Positions 29,097-37,558 of a stretch of DNA of 64,000 nt are shown one piece after another. Origin of the DNA: a bacterium (GTDB lineage Bacteria > Hinthialibacterota > Hinthialibacteria > OLB16); contig JAJVIK010000010.1 of the NCBI GenBank assembly GCA_022072055.1, positions 62,001 to 126,000 on the forward strand, given 5' to 3'. Position 1 is the stretch's first letter; each line of letters starts with the position of its first letter. The position numbers and the translations under genes were made by a program. The notes below the pieces were generated by a model. It saw only the letters and a list, made by a program, of their open reading frames with translations. It had not been told where the DNA came from and ran no database searches.

Positions 29097-31703
29097 TCAC
29101 CTCAAAGAGGCCGCGAGCCCCCGAATCCCCTCGAAGAAATCCTCGCCGGTGGGACAGCAGTCGAACCTGTTCCCGCGCGGCCAATTGCACTCGAGGTGGT
29201 AGGTGGTCGGCTTGTCCTTCTCGATTCGGAGCACCACTTGGTTCTCCAATTCCGAGCCCCCCATGCGCTGGAAACGCTCGGCCGGGAAGGCAACGCCCAT
29301 TTCGATCCAACCGATGAGTGGTGTCTGAAAACCCCTTACAGAGAAAGCCCCGAGCGCGCTGTCCAGGCGGAGGGTCTCTTGGGGGAGTTTGGATAGACCG
29401 ATTCCGAGCTCCAGACGGTCCTCCGTCTGTCCGCCGGTAACCGCCACCTCAATGGGCGAGTCCGCTCTGCCCGCCAGCGCCGAACAGAGGAACCGCACTG
29501 TGTAAGGCGAATCCTTCGGGCCAACTCCTTTCGCCACTTGCTCAATCACAATCTTCTCGGGGGACTCGGAAACCAGTCGCTTGGTGAACTCGATATCCCC
29601 CTTGCCCTCGGGGGCTCGGACAGGAAACGCTTCCCCATTCACATACAAGGTCACCCCTCCGCATCCGGGGCCCTTCCCGACCAGGAGGGCATCGATCCCC
29701 CATTCGGTCTCTTCGTGGTAGCTCACCGGCCCAATCGTGGGGAGGATTAGGGTATCCCCCTTCTTGCCAAAGAAATCGAACTGGCCCCAGTAAACCCGAT
29801 AGCAGACCTTTTCCGATTCCCATCCGATGTTGGGCGGAATCCAATCTTGGGCCCAAGCCACCCGCTTCGGCGCAAGCTTGCGAAGCATCTCCTCTCGAAA
29901 GGCTCCAAGGTCCGCGAGCGGGGCGGTCAGTTGAAACTCGCGTTCCAGCACCCGCGCCATGGTCGGGTAATCCCCTCTTCCTCTCGCCTCGGCAAATTCG
30001 GTCCAGATTTCCGCGTCCGAGTGGGCGGACTTCAGAAGGTGAATCAGCACATCCTTGCGCACATCGAGAAAGAAGCGCAGCGACTCATCGCTTGCAAGGA
30101 GTTCGCGGGCAAGCTCCGGGGAGGCGGAGGCGATCTCCATCTGGGCGCTTAGCTTCGCCAAAGCCGGATTGTCTGGAGTTGTCGGCGCGGCAATGGAAAG
30201 CGCCTGCTCAAGGCGTTCGTGCAGGGTGAACAGGTCCGGCACGCTCCGCGCGATCTCTCCTTCGACCATTGAGTTCAGAACACCCCAAGACCATTCGGCA
30301 TCCTCCGGAGTGACAGCGGTCGCGCGCCAGGAATCCTCCGCTTGGCCATCTCCATCGAGGTCCAAGTTCCACTCATCGAGGAATCCATCCGAGTCCGTGT
30401 CTCTCATCTCATAGCGAAAATCGGCCTTGCGGTCGAGATCGGCGTCCACTATCAACCAGGCCTTGTCCGCGCCGCGCAGATGAACGCGGTGGTCGGTGGG
30501 ATGAAAGTAGACCCGAATCGGCGCGGTGGGCTTGAGGACCAATTCATAGCGCTTGTTGAGCTGCCCGCAGCTCGGACCGCCGACCTGCTGGAAATCCGGA
30601 TTTCCATCGGCGATCACCCCTTCCCAGCGCTCGTTTTGATCCTCGTAACGCTGGCCATCAATATTCCGGTCGATCTCATCCCAGGTGAGCATCATGCGCT
30701 CCCATGTGATCCGGGAAGCGAATTCCGGGGCGAGCTCGCGTCGAAGGTATGGGCCCGCGCGGAACCCGCGCAGGGAGCGATAGGTGGACTCGCGCTCCGA
30801 GAAGCTGACCTCGGAGCGGCCCCGTCCGCGCCCCTCCGGGGTCCAACTTGCGCCAGGCGCCCACGCCGTGATCGAGCAGTCGAAATCCCGGGGGGACTCC
30901 CGGGTCCCATCGTTGTCCGTGTCAAAGCTCCAGCGAATCGCCTCCACCTCGTTCTCGATCCCGGAGATCCGCAGAACCTCCTCGGTCACCCCATCCCCAT
31001 CGCGGTCGTAGAACAGGAACGGGTTCTCGAAAAAGGAGACCCAGCGATCCCCGGAAAGCGGAAGCGCGAAGGCCACGAAGAGCTCATCGCCGCCGAAATG
31101 AGTCCGGAACTGGCACAGGGTCTGGTCGTAGGTGTAGGCGATGTCATGCCAGAGGAGGTTGTCATCCCCCACATCCAACCCCCACCAGACCCGAATCGTC
31201 GGCTCGTGGAAGTAACTGTGGGTGTCGCCCACGAAATACATCCCCATCTCATCGACATCGTTGTCGCCGTCGTGGTCGCTGTAGTCGAGGACCACATCCA
31301 CCGTGCCGTCGGCCTTCCAGTCGGCGACATAGAGGTCGCTGTCCGTGTCCGGCTCATCTCCCTGCTTCAGGTCGCCATCCTCATCCAGGACCCGAACCAG
31401 GACCGGGCGCATCGCCTCAGGGTGACGCAGCGCGGTGTCGATGTACCAGACCTCATCCGCGCGCCCATCGCCATTCGTGTCAAACCAGTGGCGCTCCCCT
31501 TCCTTGCCGGATTTCACTTGGGCATGGCGCGCGGCATCCGGAACCACCGCGTTCCCGAAGACTTTTTCGAAAAGACGTTGCGTGTCGGACTTGGCCAATG
31601 TTTCGGCGCATGAACCGTTCTGAGCGGTCAGTCCCGGAAGGGAAAGCGCCACCGCGAGCCAGACAAGGGCCATCCGAGCCACGTGGTTTGGTTGGTTCCG
31701 CAT
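29097..31703 (-). CDS. large secreted Asp-rich protein with C-terminal DUF4861-like domain
   Basis: An 868-residue secreted protein (signal RMALVWLAVALSLPGLTAQN). Calcium-loop-like repeats recur: DTNGDGRADEVWY near 70, DEDGDLKQGDEPDTDSD near 105, DHDGDNDVDEM, YDRDGDGVTEE, FDTDNDGTRES, and DTDSDGFLDEWNLDLDGDGQ near 440. The C-terminal 240 residues, starting near 628 (CYRVYWGQFDFFGKK, SYHEETEWGIDALLVG), look like a DUF4861 beta domain of carbohydrate-processing loci. The first 620 residues match the paralogue at 25786-27579. It lies 22 bases after the membrane protein gene and five before the amidohydrolase. I infer a polymer-binding or lytic role; no catalytic residues can be named. Confidence 0.8.
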   Translation of the reverse strand: MRNQPNHVARMALVWLAVALSLPGLTAQNGSCAETLAKSDTQRLFEKVFGNAVVPDAARHAQVKSGKEGERHWFDTNGDGRADEVWYIDTALRHPEAMRPVLVRVLDEDGDLKQGDEPDTDSDLYVADWKADGTVDVVLDYSDHDGDNDVDEMGMYFVGDTHSYFHEPTIRVWWGLDVGDDNLLWHDIAYTYDQTLCQFRTHFGGDELFVAFALPLSGDRWVSFFENPFLFYDRDGDGVTEEVLRISGIENEVEAIRWSFDTDNDGTRESPRDFDCSITAWAPGASWTPEGRGRGRSEVSFSERESTYRSLRGFRAGPYLRRELAPEFASRITWERMMLTWDEIDRNIDGQRYEDQNERWEGVIADGNPDFQQVGGPSCGQLNKRYELVLKPTAPIRVYFHPTDHRVHLRGADKAWLIVDADLDRKADFRYEMRDTDSDGFLDEWNLDLDGDGQAEDSWRATAVTPEDAEWSWGVLNSMVEGEIARSVPDLFTLHERLEQALSIAAPTTPDNPALAKLSAQMEIASASPELARELLASDESLRFFLDVRKDVLIHLLKSAHSDAEIWTEFAEARGRGDYPTMARVLEREFQLTAPLADLGAFREEMLRKLAPKRVAWAQDWIPPNIGWESEKVCYRVYWGQFDFFGKKGDTLILPTIGPVSYHEETEWGIDALLVGKGPGCGGVTLYVNGEAFPVRAPEGKGDIEFTKRLVSESPEKIVIEQVAKGVGPKDSPYTVRFLCSALAGRADSPIEVAVTGGQTEDRLELGIGLSKLPQETLRLDSALGAFSVRGFQTPLIGWIEMGVAFPAERFQRMGGSELENQVVLRIEKDKPTTYHLECNWPRGNRFDCCPTGEDFFEGIRGLAASLR

Positions 31704-31725
31704 CTTGTCCCCCGAATGACGGCGA

Positions 31726-33153
31726 TTAGGAGAGCGCGCGCTCGCGCCTCAGCCACGCCAAGGCGGTCAGCCCCAGGGCGCAGATTGTGAAGATGATTCC
31801 GTTTGGAGTCCGGCCGGTCCACTCCTGCCACGGCCAGGGGTAACGGAAGAAGGCAAAGTTCAGGAAGAAATATGTCCAGGTGGAAAGCAGCAGGGCCTTC
31901 GCGAGAATCGGGCGTGTTTCACCCTCGGACTGCCCGCGACCGTATGCCCACACCGCAAAGGCGGTGGCGAGAGCCAACGGAATCACCAGATAGAGGAGCC
32001 ATCCGGGCACTGCTCCGATCACATTTTCCTCGTAGACCAGGTTGCGGATGGTCTTCCCCACGATCGGAGCGAGGGTGATGGGCATGATTTGGAGGTAAGG
32101 CCACCATCTTCCGCCAATTACCCCGACCAAGGGGATGATGCCCATGAACAGGCCGAAATCATAAACCGCCTCGAGCCTCGGATAGGGAAGGAACTCCGAT
32201 CCCATGAGCAGCGCGAGGTGGAGAGCAACCAGGGTCCACTCCACGCCACCCGGCAGAAGCTCCGAGGGGCTTTCCGCGCCTGGCCTGATCTTGTCGCGGT
32301 TCAGCCAAGCCCCGAGGCCCAGCATCCCGCCCATAACCGCTCCAAAGGTGGTTTCCATCATGTTCCACCAGTTGATGTTGGGATCGAGGGTGGCCCAGAT
32401 TCCCTGCTGAAAAGCCTCCCGGTTCCAGGCGTGGTAGGCCTGAAGACACTGCCCCATGGGAAACCCCAGCGCGCCGCCCAGGAATCCCCACAGAGCCAGG
32501 TTGCGCGCGAGACGGTCCCCGCGACGCCAACCGGCATAGGCGGTGACCGTGATCCACGCGAAGAGCAAGCCGCCCCAGACCTCGGGCCTCGGTTTCAAAT
32601 CGGCGTCCGGCAGCCAGCGCCAATCACTGGAGAAGTAGATTGAGGGAAGCTTCTTGTTGGCGGGGTCAAAGGGGGAGTTCAGGAGCCACTCGCCCAGGAA
32701 GCACATCACAATCATGCCGAGCATGAGAAGCAGGATTTCCTTCCATCGGTACCGAAGCCCGCCAAGCCCCATGCCGAGAAAGGCCCCGGCGAACCCGATC
32801 CAAATCCCGCCCTTGATCGCGAGTCCAAGCAACCCCCAACGCAACGCCGCCCAGTTGCCGACCAGCGCTTGGTCGTGGGTGAGGCCGACTGTCTGCCCAT
32901 AGGTCATGGAACCCCCGAAGCCGATGGCGACGGTTCCGAGCGCCACCGCGCGGAGGATGGGAAGCGGCGCGGTTCGCGGGCAGAGCAGGACCGCCAGTGT
33001 CAGGCTGACCAGGAGACCGGCGATCATGGCGCCGGTTTCGTGGCCATACTGGCCACGAATTCCCCAGCCCATGCCACCGGCCATCGCCGCGAACAGGACC
33101 GGCTGCCACCAGGGGGTGTTTGTCGCTGGGGTGCTGGATTCGGAGGTGCTCAT
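31726..33153 (-). CDS. multi-pass inner-membrane protein of unknown function
   Basis: A 475-residue protein with about 12-13 hydrophobic segments beginning at PVLFAAMAGGMGWGIRG and running to the end (IIFTICALGLTALAWL). Gly-rich helix starts, GWGIRGQYGHETGAMIAG, and a conserved-looking loop around 165-215 with SIYFSSDWRWLPD are its main marks. No transporter family was recognised. The ATG at 33153 has GGGAGGG seven bases before it; the frame runs on to 33318. It is the first gene of the nine-gene minus-strand run and could import the product of the secreted enzymes, but that is inference. Confidence 0.78.
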   Translation of the reverse strand: MSTSESSTPATNTPWWQPVLFAAMAGGMGWGIRGQYGHETGAMIAGLLVSLTLAVLLCPRTAPLPILRAVALGTVAIGFGGSMTYGQTVGLTHDQALVGNWAALRWGLLGLAIKGGIWIGFAGAFLGMGLGGLRYRWKEILLLMLGMIVMCFLGEWLLNSPFDPANKKLPSIYFSSDWRWLPDADLKPRPEVWGGLLFAWITVTAYAGWRRGDRLARNLALWGFLGGALGFPMGQCLQAYHAWNREAFQQGIWATLDPNINWWNMMETTFGAVMGGMLGLGAWLNRDKIRPGAESPSELLPGGVEWTLVALHLALLMGSEFLPYPRLEAVYDFGLFMGIIPLVGVIGGRWWPYLQIMPITLAPIVGKTIRNLVYEENVIGAVPGWLLYLVIPLALATAFAVWAYGRGQSEGETRPILAKALLLSTWTYFFLNFAFFRYPWPWQEWTGRTPNGIIFTICALGLTALAWLRRERALS

Positions 33154-33543
33154 TGCATGTCCCTCCCGGGTCGGTCTGGAGTTCACACATCTCGGATGGG
33201 GGCGATGGAGGACCCTCCGATGAAGGCGCCAGTATGAAGGATGGACCGCCTTGGGGGAAGCATCGACCGGCAAAACGAGGGAGAAAATGTTTCTCTCCAT
33301 TCGACTTGGAAAGGGCAACCTTGCGGCGAACGATCCGTGCCGCGACCGTGAGGGAGCGGTCCTGGCCCCCCGACCGCTTGCTTACGCGCGCGGCTCGGAA
33401 ACTCCCCCCGCTCGCACCGGAGCGCAGCTCATGGGCGAGCAGGGGGCGGACACGGGCCGGTGAAATAGAAATCCGCGCTCATTCATGGCACGCTTGTCCG
33501 GTGGAGCGATGAATCCACGAACTGAGCAAGACTGGAGAGTTCC
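33154..33543. other. 390-base intergenic region between divergent genes
   Basis: Apart from the palindromic repeat at 33337-33396 I see no gene here. Promoters for the minus-strand operon and for aroC must lie within it, but no clear -35/-10 pair was found. The open frame that crosses the repeat (33251-33463) is a translation of the repeat and not a gene. Confidence 0.6.
33337..33396. repeat. REP-like imperfect palindrome
   Basis: The left arm at 33337-33361 (GTGCCGCGACCGTGAGGGAG, then CGGTC) pairs with the right arm at 33372-33396 (GACCGCTTGCTTACGCGCGC, then GGCTC) over about 20 of 24 positions, with a 10-base C-rich loop. Such REP/MITE-like sequences occur scattered between genes in many environmental genomes, where their translations are sometimes miscalled as small proteins. 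I found only this copy in the window. Confidence 0.55.
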
Positions 33544-34758
33544 GTGGGGCGTTTGCGTTTCCTGACAGCGGGGGAGAGCCATGGGATCGGGCTGACCGGG
33601 ATCCTGGAAGGGATGCCGGCGGGCCTGCCTCTGTCGGAGGAGGAGGTCAATTACGACCTGGAGCGCCGTCAGGGCGGCTATGGGCGCGGCGGGCGCATGA
33701 AGATCGAAAAGGACCGGATCGAGTTTCGCTCAGGGGTCCGCTGGGGGGAAACCCTGGGCGGACCGATCACCCTGTGGGTGGCCAACGATGACTGGGTCAA
33801 CTGGCGGACCAAGATGTCCCCGCGCGCGGAGGATCGCGACCCGGCAATTGTGGTCAGCCGCCCCCGACCCGGCCATGCCGACCTCGCGGGGGTCCTCAAA
33901 TACGACCGTGAGGACATTCGCGACATCCTGGAGCGCTCCAGCGCGCGCGAAACCACGGTCCGCGTGGCCATCGGCGCGGTCTGCCGGAAATTCCTCGCCG
34001 CATTTGGGATCGACATCCTCTCCCATGTGATTCGTCTGGGCGAGATCACCGCCCCTTCGGCCCCGATGGATGTCAACCTCGCCGAATGGCGCGCGCGGGT
34101 GGAGGCCTCCCCGGTCCGGTGCGCCGAACCCGAGGCGAGCGAGCGGATGGTGAAACACATCGATGAGGTGGTTCGTGAGAAGGACACGCTCGGCGGCATC
34201 CTCGAAGTCATCGTGACCGGACTCCCGATGGGTCTCGGAAGCCATGTCCAATGGGACCGCAAGCTCGACAGCCGGATCGCGGCGGCGGTGCTCTCGGTCC
34301 AGGCCATGAAGGGGGTCGAGTTCGGGATCGGCTTTGCGGCCACCGCGCAACGAGGCTCCAAGACCCACGATGAAATTGCATACGAACAGGGGCGGTTCCG
34401 CCGCCTGACCAACAACGCCGGAGGCCTGGAGGGCGGGATGACCGATGGCATGCCCCTGGTGGTCCGGGTCGCCAAGAAGCCGATTTCGACTGTCCGCAAG
34501 GGGCTCCAATCCGTGGATCTTAAGACTCGAGAGGCCGCGCAATCGACTTATCAGCGCTCGGATGTCACCGCGGTTCCGGCCGCGGGGGTGATCCTGGAGG
34601 CGGTGATCGCGTTTGTCCTGGCCGATGCCATGATCGAGAAGTTCGGGGGGGACAGTCTGCGCGAGACCAAGCGCAACTTCGACCAGTACCTCGAACAGCT
34701 CAAGACCGCCCGCGCCTTCGAGGGCGCTCCCACCGGCGAGGGACAGGATGCCTTCTGA
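33544..34758 (+). CDS. aroC: chorismate synthase
   Basis: Last step of the shikimate pathway: EPSP to chorismate, using reduced FMN. The 404-residue protein opens with GRLRFLTAGESHGIGLTGILEGMPAGL and has RRQGGYGRGGRMKIE, RPRPGHADLAGVLKY, ERSSARETTVRVA and NNAGGLEGGMTDGMPL, all diagnostic. The start is GTG at 33544. A metallophosphoesterase homologue begins three bases after the stop, so they form an operon. No other shikimate genes are present. Confidence 0.97.
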   Translation: MGRLRFLTAGESHGIGLTGILEGMPAGLPLSEEEVNYDLERRQGGYGRGGRMKIEKDRIEFRSGVRWGETLGGPITLWVANDDWVNWRTKMSPRAEDRDPAIVVSRPRPGHADLAGVLKYDREDIRDILERSSARETTVRVAIGAVCRKFLAAFGIDILSHVIRLGEITAPSAPMDVNLAEWRARVEASPVRCAEPEASERMVKHIDEVVREKDTLGGILEVIVTGLPMGLGSHVQWDRKLDSRIAAAVLSVQAMKGVEFGIGFAATAQRGSKTHDEIAYEQGRFRRLTNNAGGLEGGMTDGMPLVVRVAKKPISTVRKGLQSVDLKTREAAQSTYQRSDVTAVPAAGVILEAVIAFVLADAMIEKFGGDSLRETKRNFDQYLEQLKTARAFEGAPTGEGQDAF

Positions 34759-34761
34759 GGG

Positions 34762-35598
34762 ATGCTCCCAGTGAGTGGATGGGAAGCGCCCCTCGCGCTC
34801 CTGCTCGGCGCGGCCCTGTGGGGACACCTTGAAACCCGACGACTGAGGGTCATCCGAACCGAATTCCGCTCTCCGAGCGTTCCACCTGAATTCGAGGGCT
34901 ATCGCATCGCCCTGCTGAGCGGACTCCATCTGAGAAGGATGGGGGGCAGAGAGAAGCGCCTCCAGAAGATTCTCCAGGAGGCCAACCCCCAGGTGGTCCT
35001 GCTCGCCGGGAATATCAAACCCACCCACAACGCCGAGAACCGGCGTGTCCACCGGTTGCTTGGGGAATTCCTCAACCCCCTTCCAGCGCCCGATGGCGTG
35101 TATGCGGTTCGGGGATACCGGGACCGGAAACGGTTCTGGGAGGAGCTTCCTGAAGGCTCCCGAATTGAGCTGCTCTCAAATTCCTCGGCGGAGATTCGGA
35201 GAGGCTCGGCCCGCTTGGTGTTGGTCGGAGTTCAGACCGCGCACGCCTGCCACCTGGATCGCGGCCAGAACCAGTTACGGGAAACTCTGACAAAGGCGCC
35301 CGCCGGAGGCTTTCGAATTCTGCTGGGACAGTCGGGAGATCTGCTACGGATCGCGCAAGGTCATCCCATCGATCTTGTCTTGGCCGGGGACAACCTTCAT
35401 GCCCAGATTCGGATTCCGGGGATCGGGGTCCTGCGGCGCGACACCAAGGTCCCCCTCCGCTGGGAGCGTGGTTGGATCGAGGAAGGCGGCTTGCGGATGC
35501 ACCTTTCTGCGGGAGTGGGGACCCGATGGCTTCCGTTTCGGTTCTTCTTGAGACCCGAAGTCTCGATCATCGAGATCTTCCCTTCCCCATCCGAATGA
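34762..35598 (+). CDS. YkuE-type metallophosphoesterase homologue, metal site lost
   Basis: A 278-residue protein with the YkuE-like layout: an N-terminal hydrophobic anchor (APLALLLGAALWG), then the phosphoesterase fold. Every metal motif is changed: SDLHLG reads SGLHLRRM, TGD reads AGN in LLAGNIKP, GNHD reads GYRD, SHNPD reads GQSGD in LLGQSGDLL, and GHTHGGQ reads GDNLHAQ. The C-terminal GVGTRWLPFRFFLRPEVSIIEI matches the family well. The frame is intact, so it looks like a retained pseudoenzyme and not decay. It begins three bases after aroC and its end overlaps the convergent EVE gene by 32 bases. It may bind lipid phosphate or a partner without catalysis. Confidence 0.78.
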   Translation: MLPVSGWEAPLALLLGAALWGHLETRRLRVIRTEFRSPSVPPEFEGYRIALLSGLHLRRMGGREKRLQKILQEANPQVVLLAGNIKPTHNAENRRVHRLLGEFLNPLPAPDGVYAVRGYRDRKRFWEELPEGSRIELLSNSSAEIRRGSARLVLVGVQTAHACHLDRGQNQLRETLTKAPAGGFRILLGQSGDLLRIAQGHPIDLVLAGDNLHAQIRIPGIGVLRRDTKVPLRWERGWIEEGGLRMHLSAGVGTRWLPFRFFLRPEVSIIEIFPSPSE

Positions 35599-36043
35599 CC
35601 TCCTCGAAGTGGGCCTTCTCCACCGGCTGCACCGAAAGACGTTGCCCACGCCGGGTCACAAGCATCCCCTCCAAGGCGGGGTTGGCTTTCAGCTCCTCCA
35701 GAGTCACCACGCGGGGAAAACGTTCCACGAATTCGACATCCACCATGAACCAGATCGGATTCTCCGGGGTCGATTTGGGGTCAAAATGGTGGTTTTTCGG
35801 ATCGCGGGCGGTGTGGTCGGGGTAACCTTCACGGCACACCCGCGCCACCCCGGCCACACCGGTCGGATTCGCGCTGGAGTGGTGGATCAGAACCAGGTCC
35901 CCCACCTTCATTTCGTCCCGCAAGGTGTTGCGGGCCTGATAGTTTCGGACCCCGTCCCAGTGCTCGACACGTTTCCCTTCAAGGTCCTCGATCGAGAAGG
36001 AGCTGGGTTCGGTCTTCATCAGCCAATAGCGACGGGCGGGCAT
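35567..36043 (-). CDS. EVE-domain protein
   Basis: A 158-residue single EVE (PUA-like) domain, a fold that binds modified bases in RNA or DNA. The motifs YWLMKTEPSSFSIEDL at the start, WDGVRNYQARNTLR, GDLVLIHHSS and a long NPIWFMVDVEFVERF strand are typical. The ATG at 36043 follows GGAGG by five bases; another ATG at 36055 is less likely. Stand-alone EVE proteins are often linked with DNA-modification or defence loci, but none is adjacent here. The 3' end overlaps the phosphoesterase homologue. Confidence 0.92.
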   Translation of the reverse strand: MPARRYWLMKTEPSSFSIEDLEGKRVEHWDGVRNYQARNTLRDEMKVGDLVLIHHSSANPTGVAGVARVCREGYPDHTARDPKNHHFDPKSTPENPIWFMVDVEFVERFPRVVTLEELKANPALEGMLVTRRGQRLSVQPVEKAHFEEVIRMGKGRSR

Positions 36044-36169
36044 CGGTTCCTCCAAAGCTTGATCCTCGAGTCGGTGTCCACAGCCTCCGGTCCCCCAGAG
36101 GCCGGCACAAGGCTGATCGAAAGGGACAACCTCTGCTAGACTCCCGCGCGTTTAACGGAGGATGGAATC

Positions 36170-37525
36170 TTGGAACTTGATCAGGGCCTATTGAATCGGC
36201 TGAATTCGGTGAACGCGGAGGAGCGTCACGCGGCGGTGTTGGAGCTTGCCTCGCAGAGAGAATCGGGAGGCTGGACTCCCCCGCCGACTCGTCCGTGGAT
36301 GAACCTGCACGCCCACACCTTCCATTCGTACAACTCGAACGGGTGGAGCCCCTCGCGCCTGGCGTATGAGGCCCTCGCGGCGGGCCTGGAGATCCTCGGG
36401 ACTGTTGACTTCGATGTCCTCGACGCCGCCCCGGAGATCCTGGAAGTCGGGGAAGCCTTGGGGCTGCGAACTGTTGCGGGGCTGGAGTCGCGGGTCTTCG
36501 TGTCGGAGCTCGCCGAAGTGGAGATCAACTCCCCCGGAGAGCCGGGAATCGCCTATTTCATGCTGACCGGCTGCACGAGCCTGCCGGAACCTGGAACTCC
36601 GGCGGAGGAAACGCTTTCTCGTCTGAAGACCATCGCGCAATCCCGAAACCAAGCCATGATCGACAAGATCAATGCGGTTCTCGACCCGGTCCGGATCGAT
36701 TACACAAGCGAGGTCTTGCCGAGGACCCCTTCGGGGAATCCCACCGAGCGTCATTTGGTTGAAGCCTTTGACCGCAAGGCGCGCGAGGTCTTTGATGGGG
36801 ACCCCCAATCCCTTGTCGCGTTCTGGTCGGAGCGATTCGCCCTCCCCGAGGAGGAGGTGGAGGCCCTGTTGGAGCAAACCGTGCCCTTCCAGGAGACCTT
36901 GAGGTCGAAGCTGATGAAGCGCGGCGGAGTCGGGTATATTGAGCCTGAGCCTTCCCGCTTCCCTCCGGTGGAGGAAATGATTCAATTGGGCAAGGCCATC
37001 GGCGCGCTCCCGACTGTCGCCTGGTTGGATGGAACCTCGCCCGGAGAGGAGGACGCCCTCTCCTTGCTTGAATTGTTCATCGAAAAGGGAGTCGAGGCCC
37101 TGAACATTATTCCGGACAGAAACTGGAACCTCAAGAATCCGGAGGAGAAGCGAATCAAGGTCGCAAAGCTCGCCGAGGTGGTCCGGGCCGCGCGGGACCT
37201 TCACCTGCCGCTGAGCATCGGAACGGAAATGAACAAGGCGGGGCAACCCTTCGTGGACAATTTCGAGGCTTCAGAACTGGAACCGTTTGTCGAAGATTTC
37301 CGGAGGGGCGGTCGGACGCTCTGGGGGCACACGCTCCTCGCGCGCGCCATCGGTTTCGGGTGGATGAGCCGAGCCGCCGAAGCGGAATTCGGAGACAACC
37401 GCGGGGAGCGTCTTTCGTTCTTTCATGAAGTCGGGCGGCGACTGCAGGCCGGAACAGGTTCGCTAGACATCCTCCGCAAGGTTGAACCGAACCGATCCGC
37501 GATTTTCTCGGCGATGGGAGCTTAG
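36170..37525 (+). CDS. PHP-domain protein
   Basis: A 451-residue protein with a PHP-type metal-dependent phosphoesterase domain: WMNLHAHTFHSYNSNGWSPS near 43-62 carries the HxH, with AAGLEILGTVDFDVLDA next and VAGLESRVFV around 103-112. In PHP proteins, TDHD follows the first motif; here it is TVDFDV, so the site is altered. The middle is helical and the later part (LPTVAWLDGTSPGEEDALSLLELFI) continues a barrel. The start is TTG at 36170 with GGAGG eight bases upstream. Substrate unknown; histidinol-phosphate and polymerase-type PHP enzymes differ clearly. It diverges from the EVE gene. Confidence 0.82.
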   Translation: MELDQGLLNRLNSVNAEERHAAVLELASQRESGGWTPPPTRPWMNLHAHTFHSYNSNGWSPSRLAYEALAAGLEILGTVDFDVLDAAPEILEVGEALGLRTVAGLESRVFVSELAEVEINSPGEPGIAYFMLTGCTSLPEPGTPAEETLSRLKTIAQSRNQAMIDKINAVLDPVRIDYTSEVLPRTPSGNPTERHLVEAFDRKAREVFDGDPQSLVAFWSERFALPEEEVEALLEQTVPFQETLRSKLMKRGGVGYIEPEPSRFPPVEEMIQLGKAIGALPTVAWLDGTSPGEEDALSLLELFIEKGVEALNIIPDRNWNLKNPEEKRIKVAKLAEVVRAARDLHLPLSIGTEMNKAGQPFVDNFEASELEPFVEDFRRGGRTLWGHTLLARAIGFGWMSRAAEAEFGDNRGERLSFFHEVGRRLQAGTGSLDILRKVEPNRSAIFSAMGA

Positions 37526-37558
37526 CCCCTGGCGCCAAACGTAGATGGGATCCTCAAG

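Noticed and set aside
30342-31613. A 423-codon open frame antisense to the 868-residue secreted protein gene
   Set aside because: It lies fully within a real gene and reads as repetitive Val/Ile/Asp sequence mirroring the Asp-rich repeats; no start signal.
33251-33463. A 70-residue frame across the REP-like palindrome
   Set aside because: The peptide is a translation of an intergenic repeat; this type is often miscalled as a protein.
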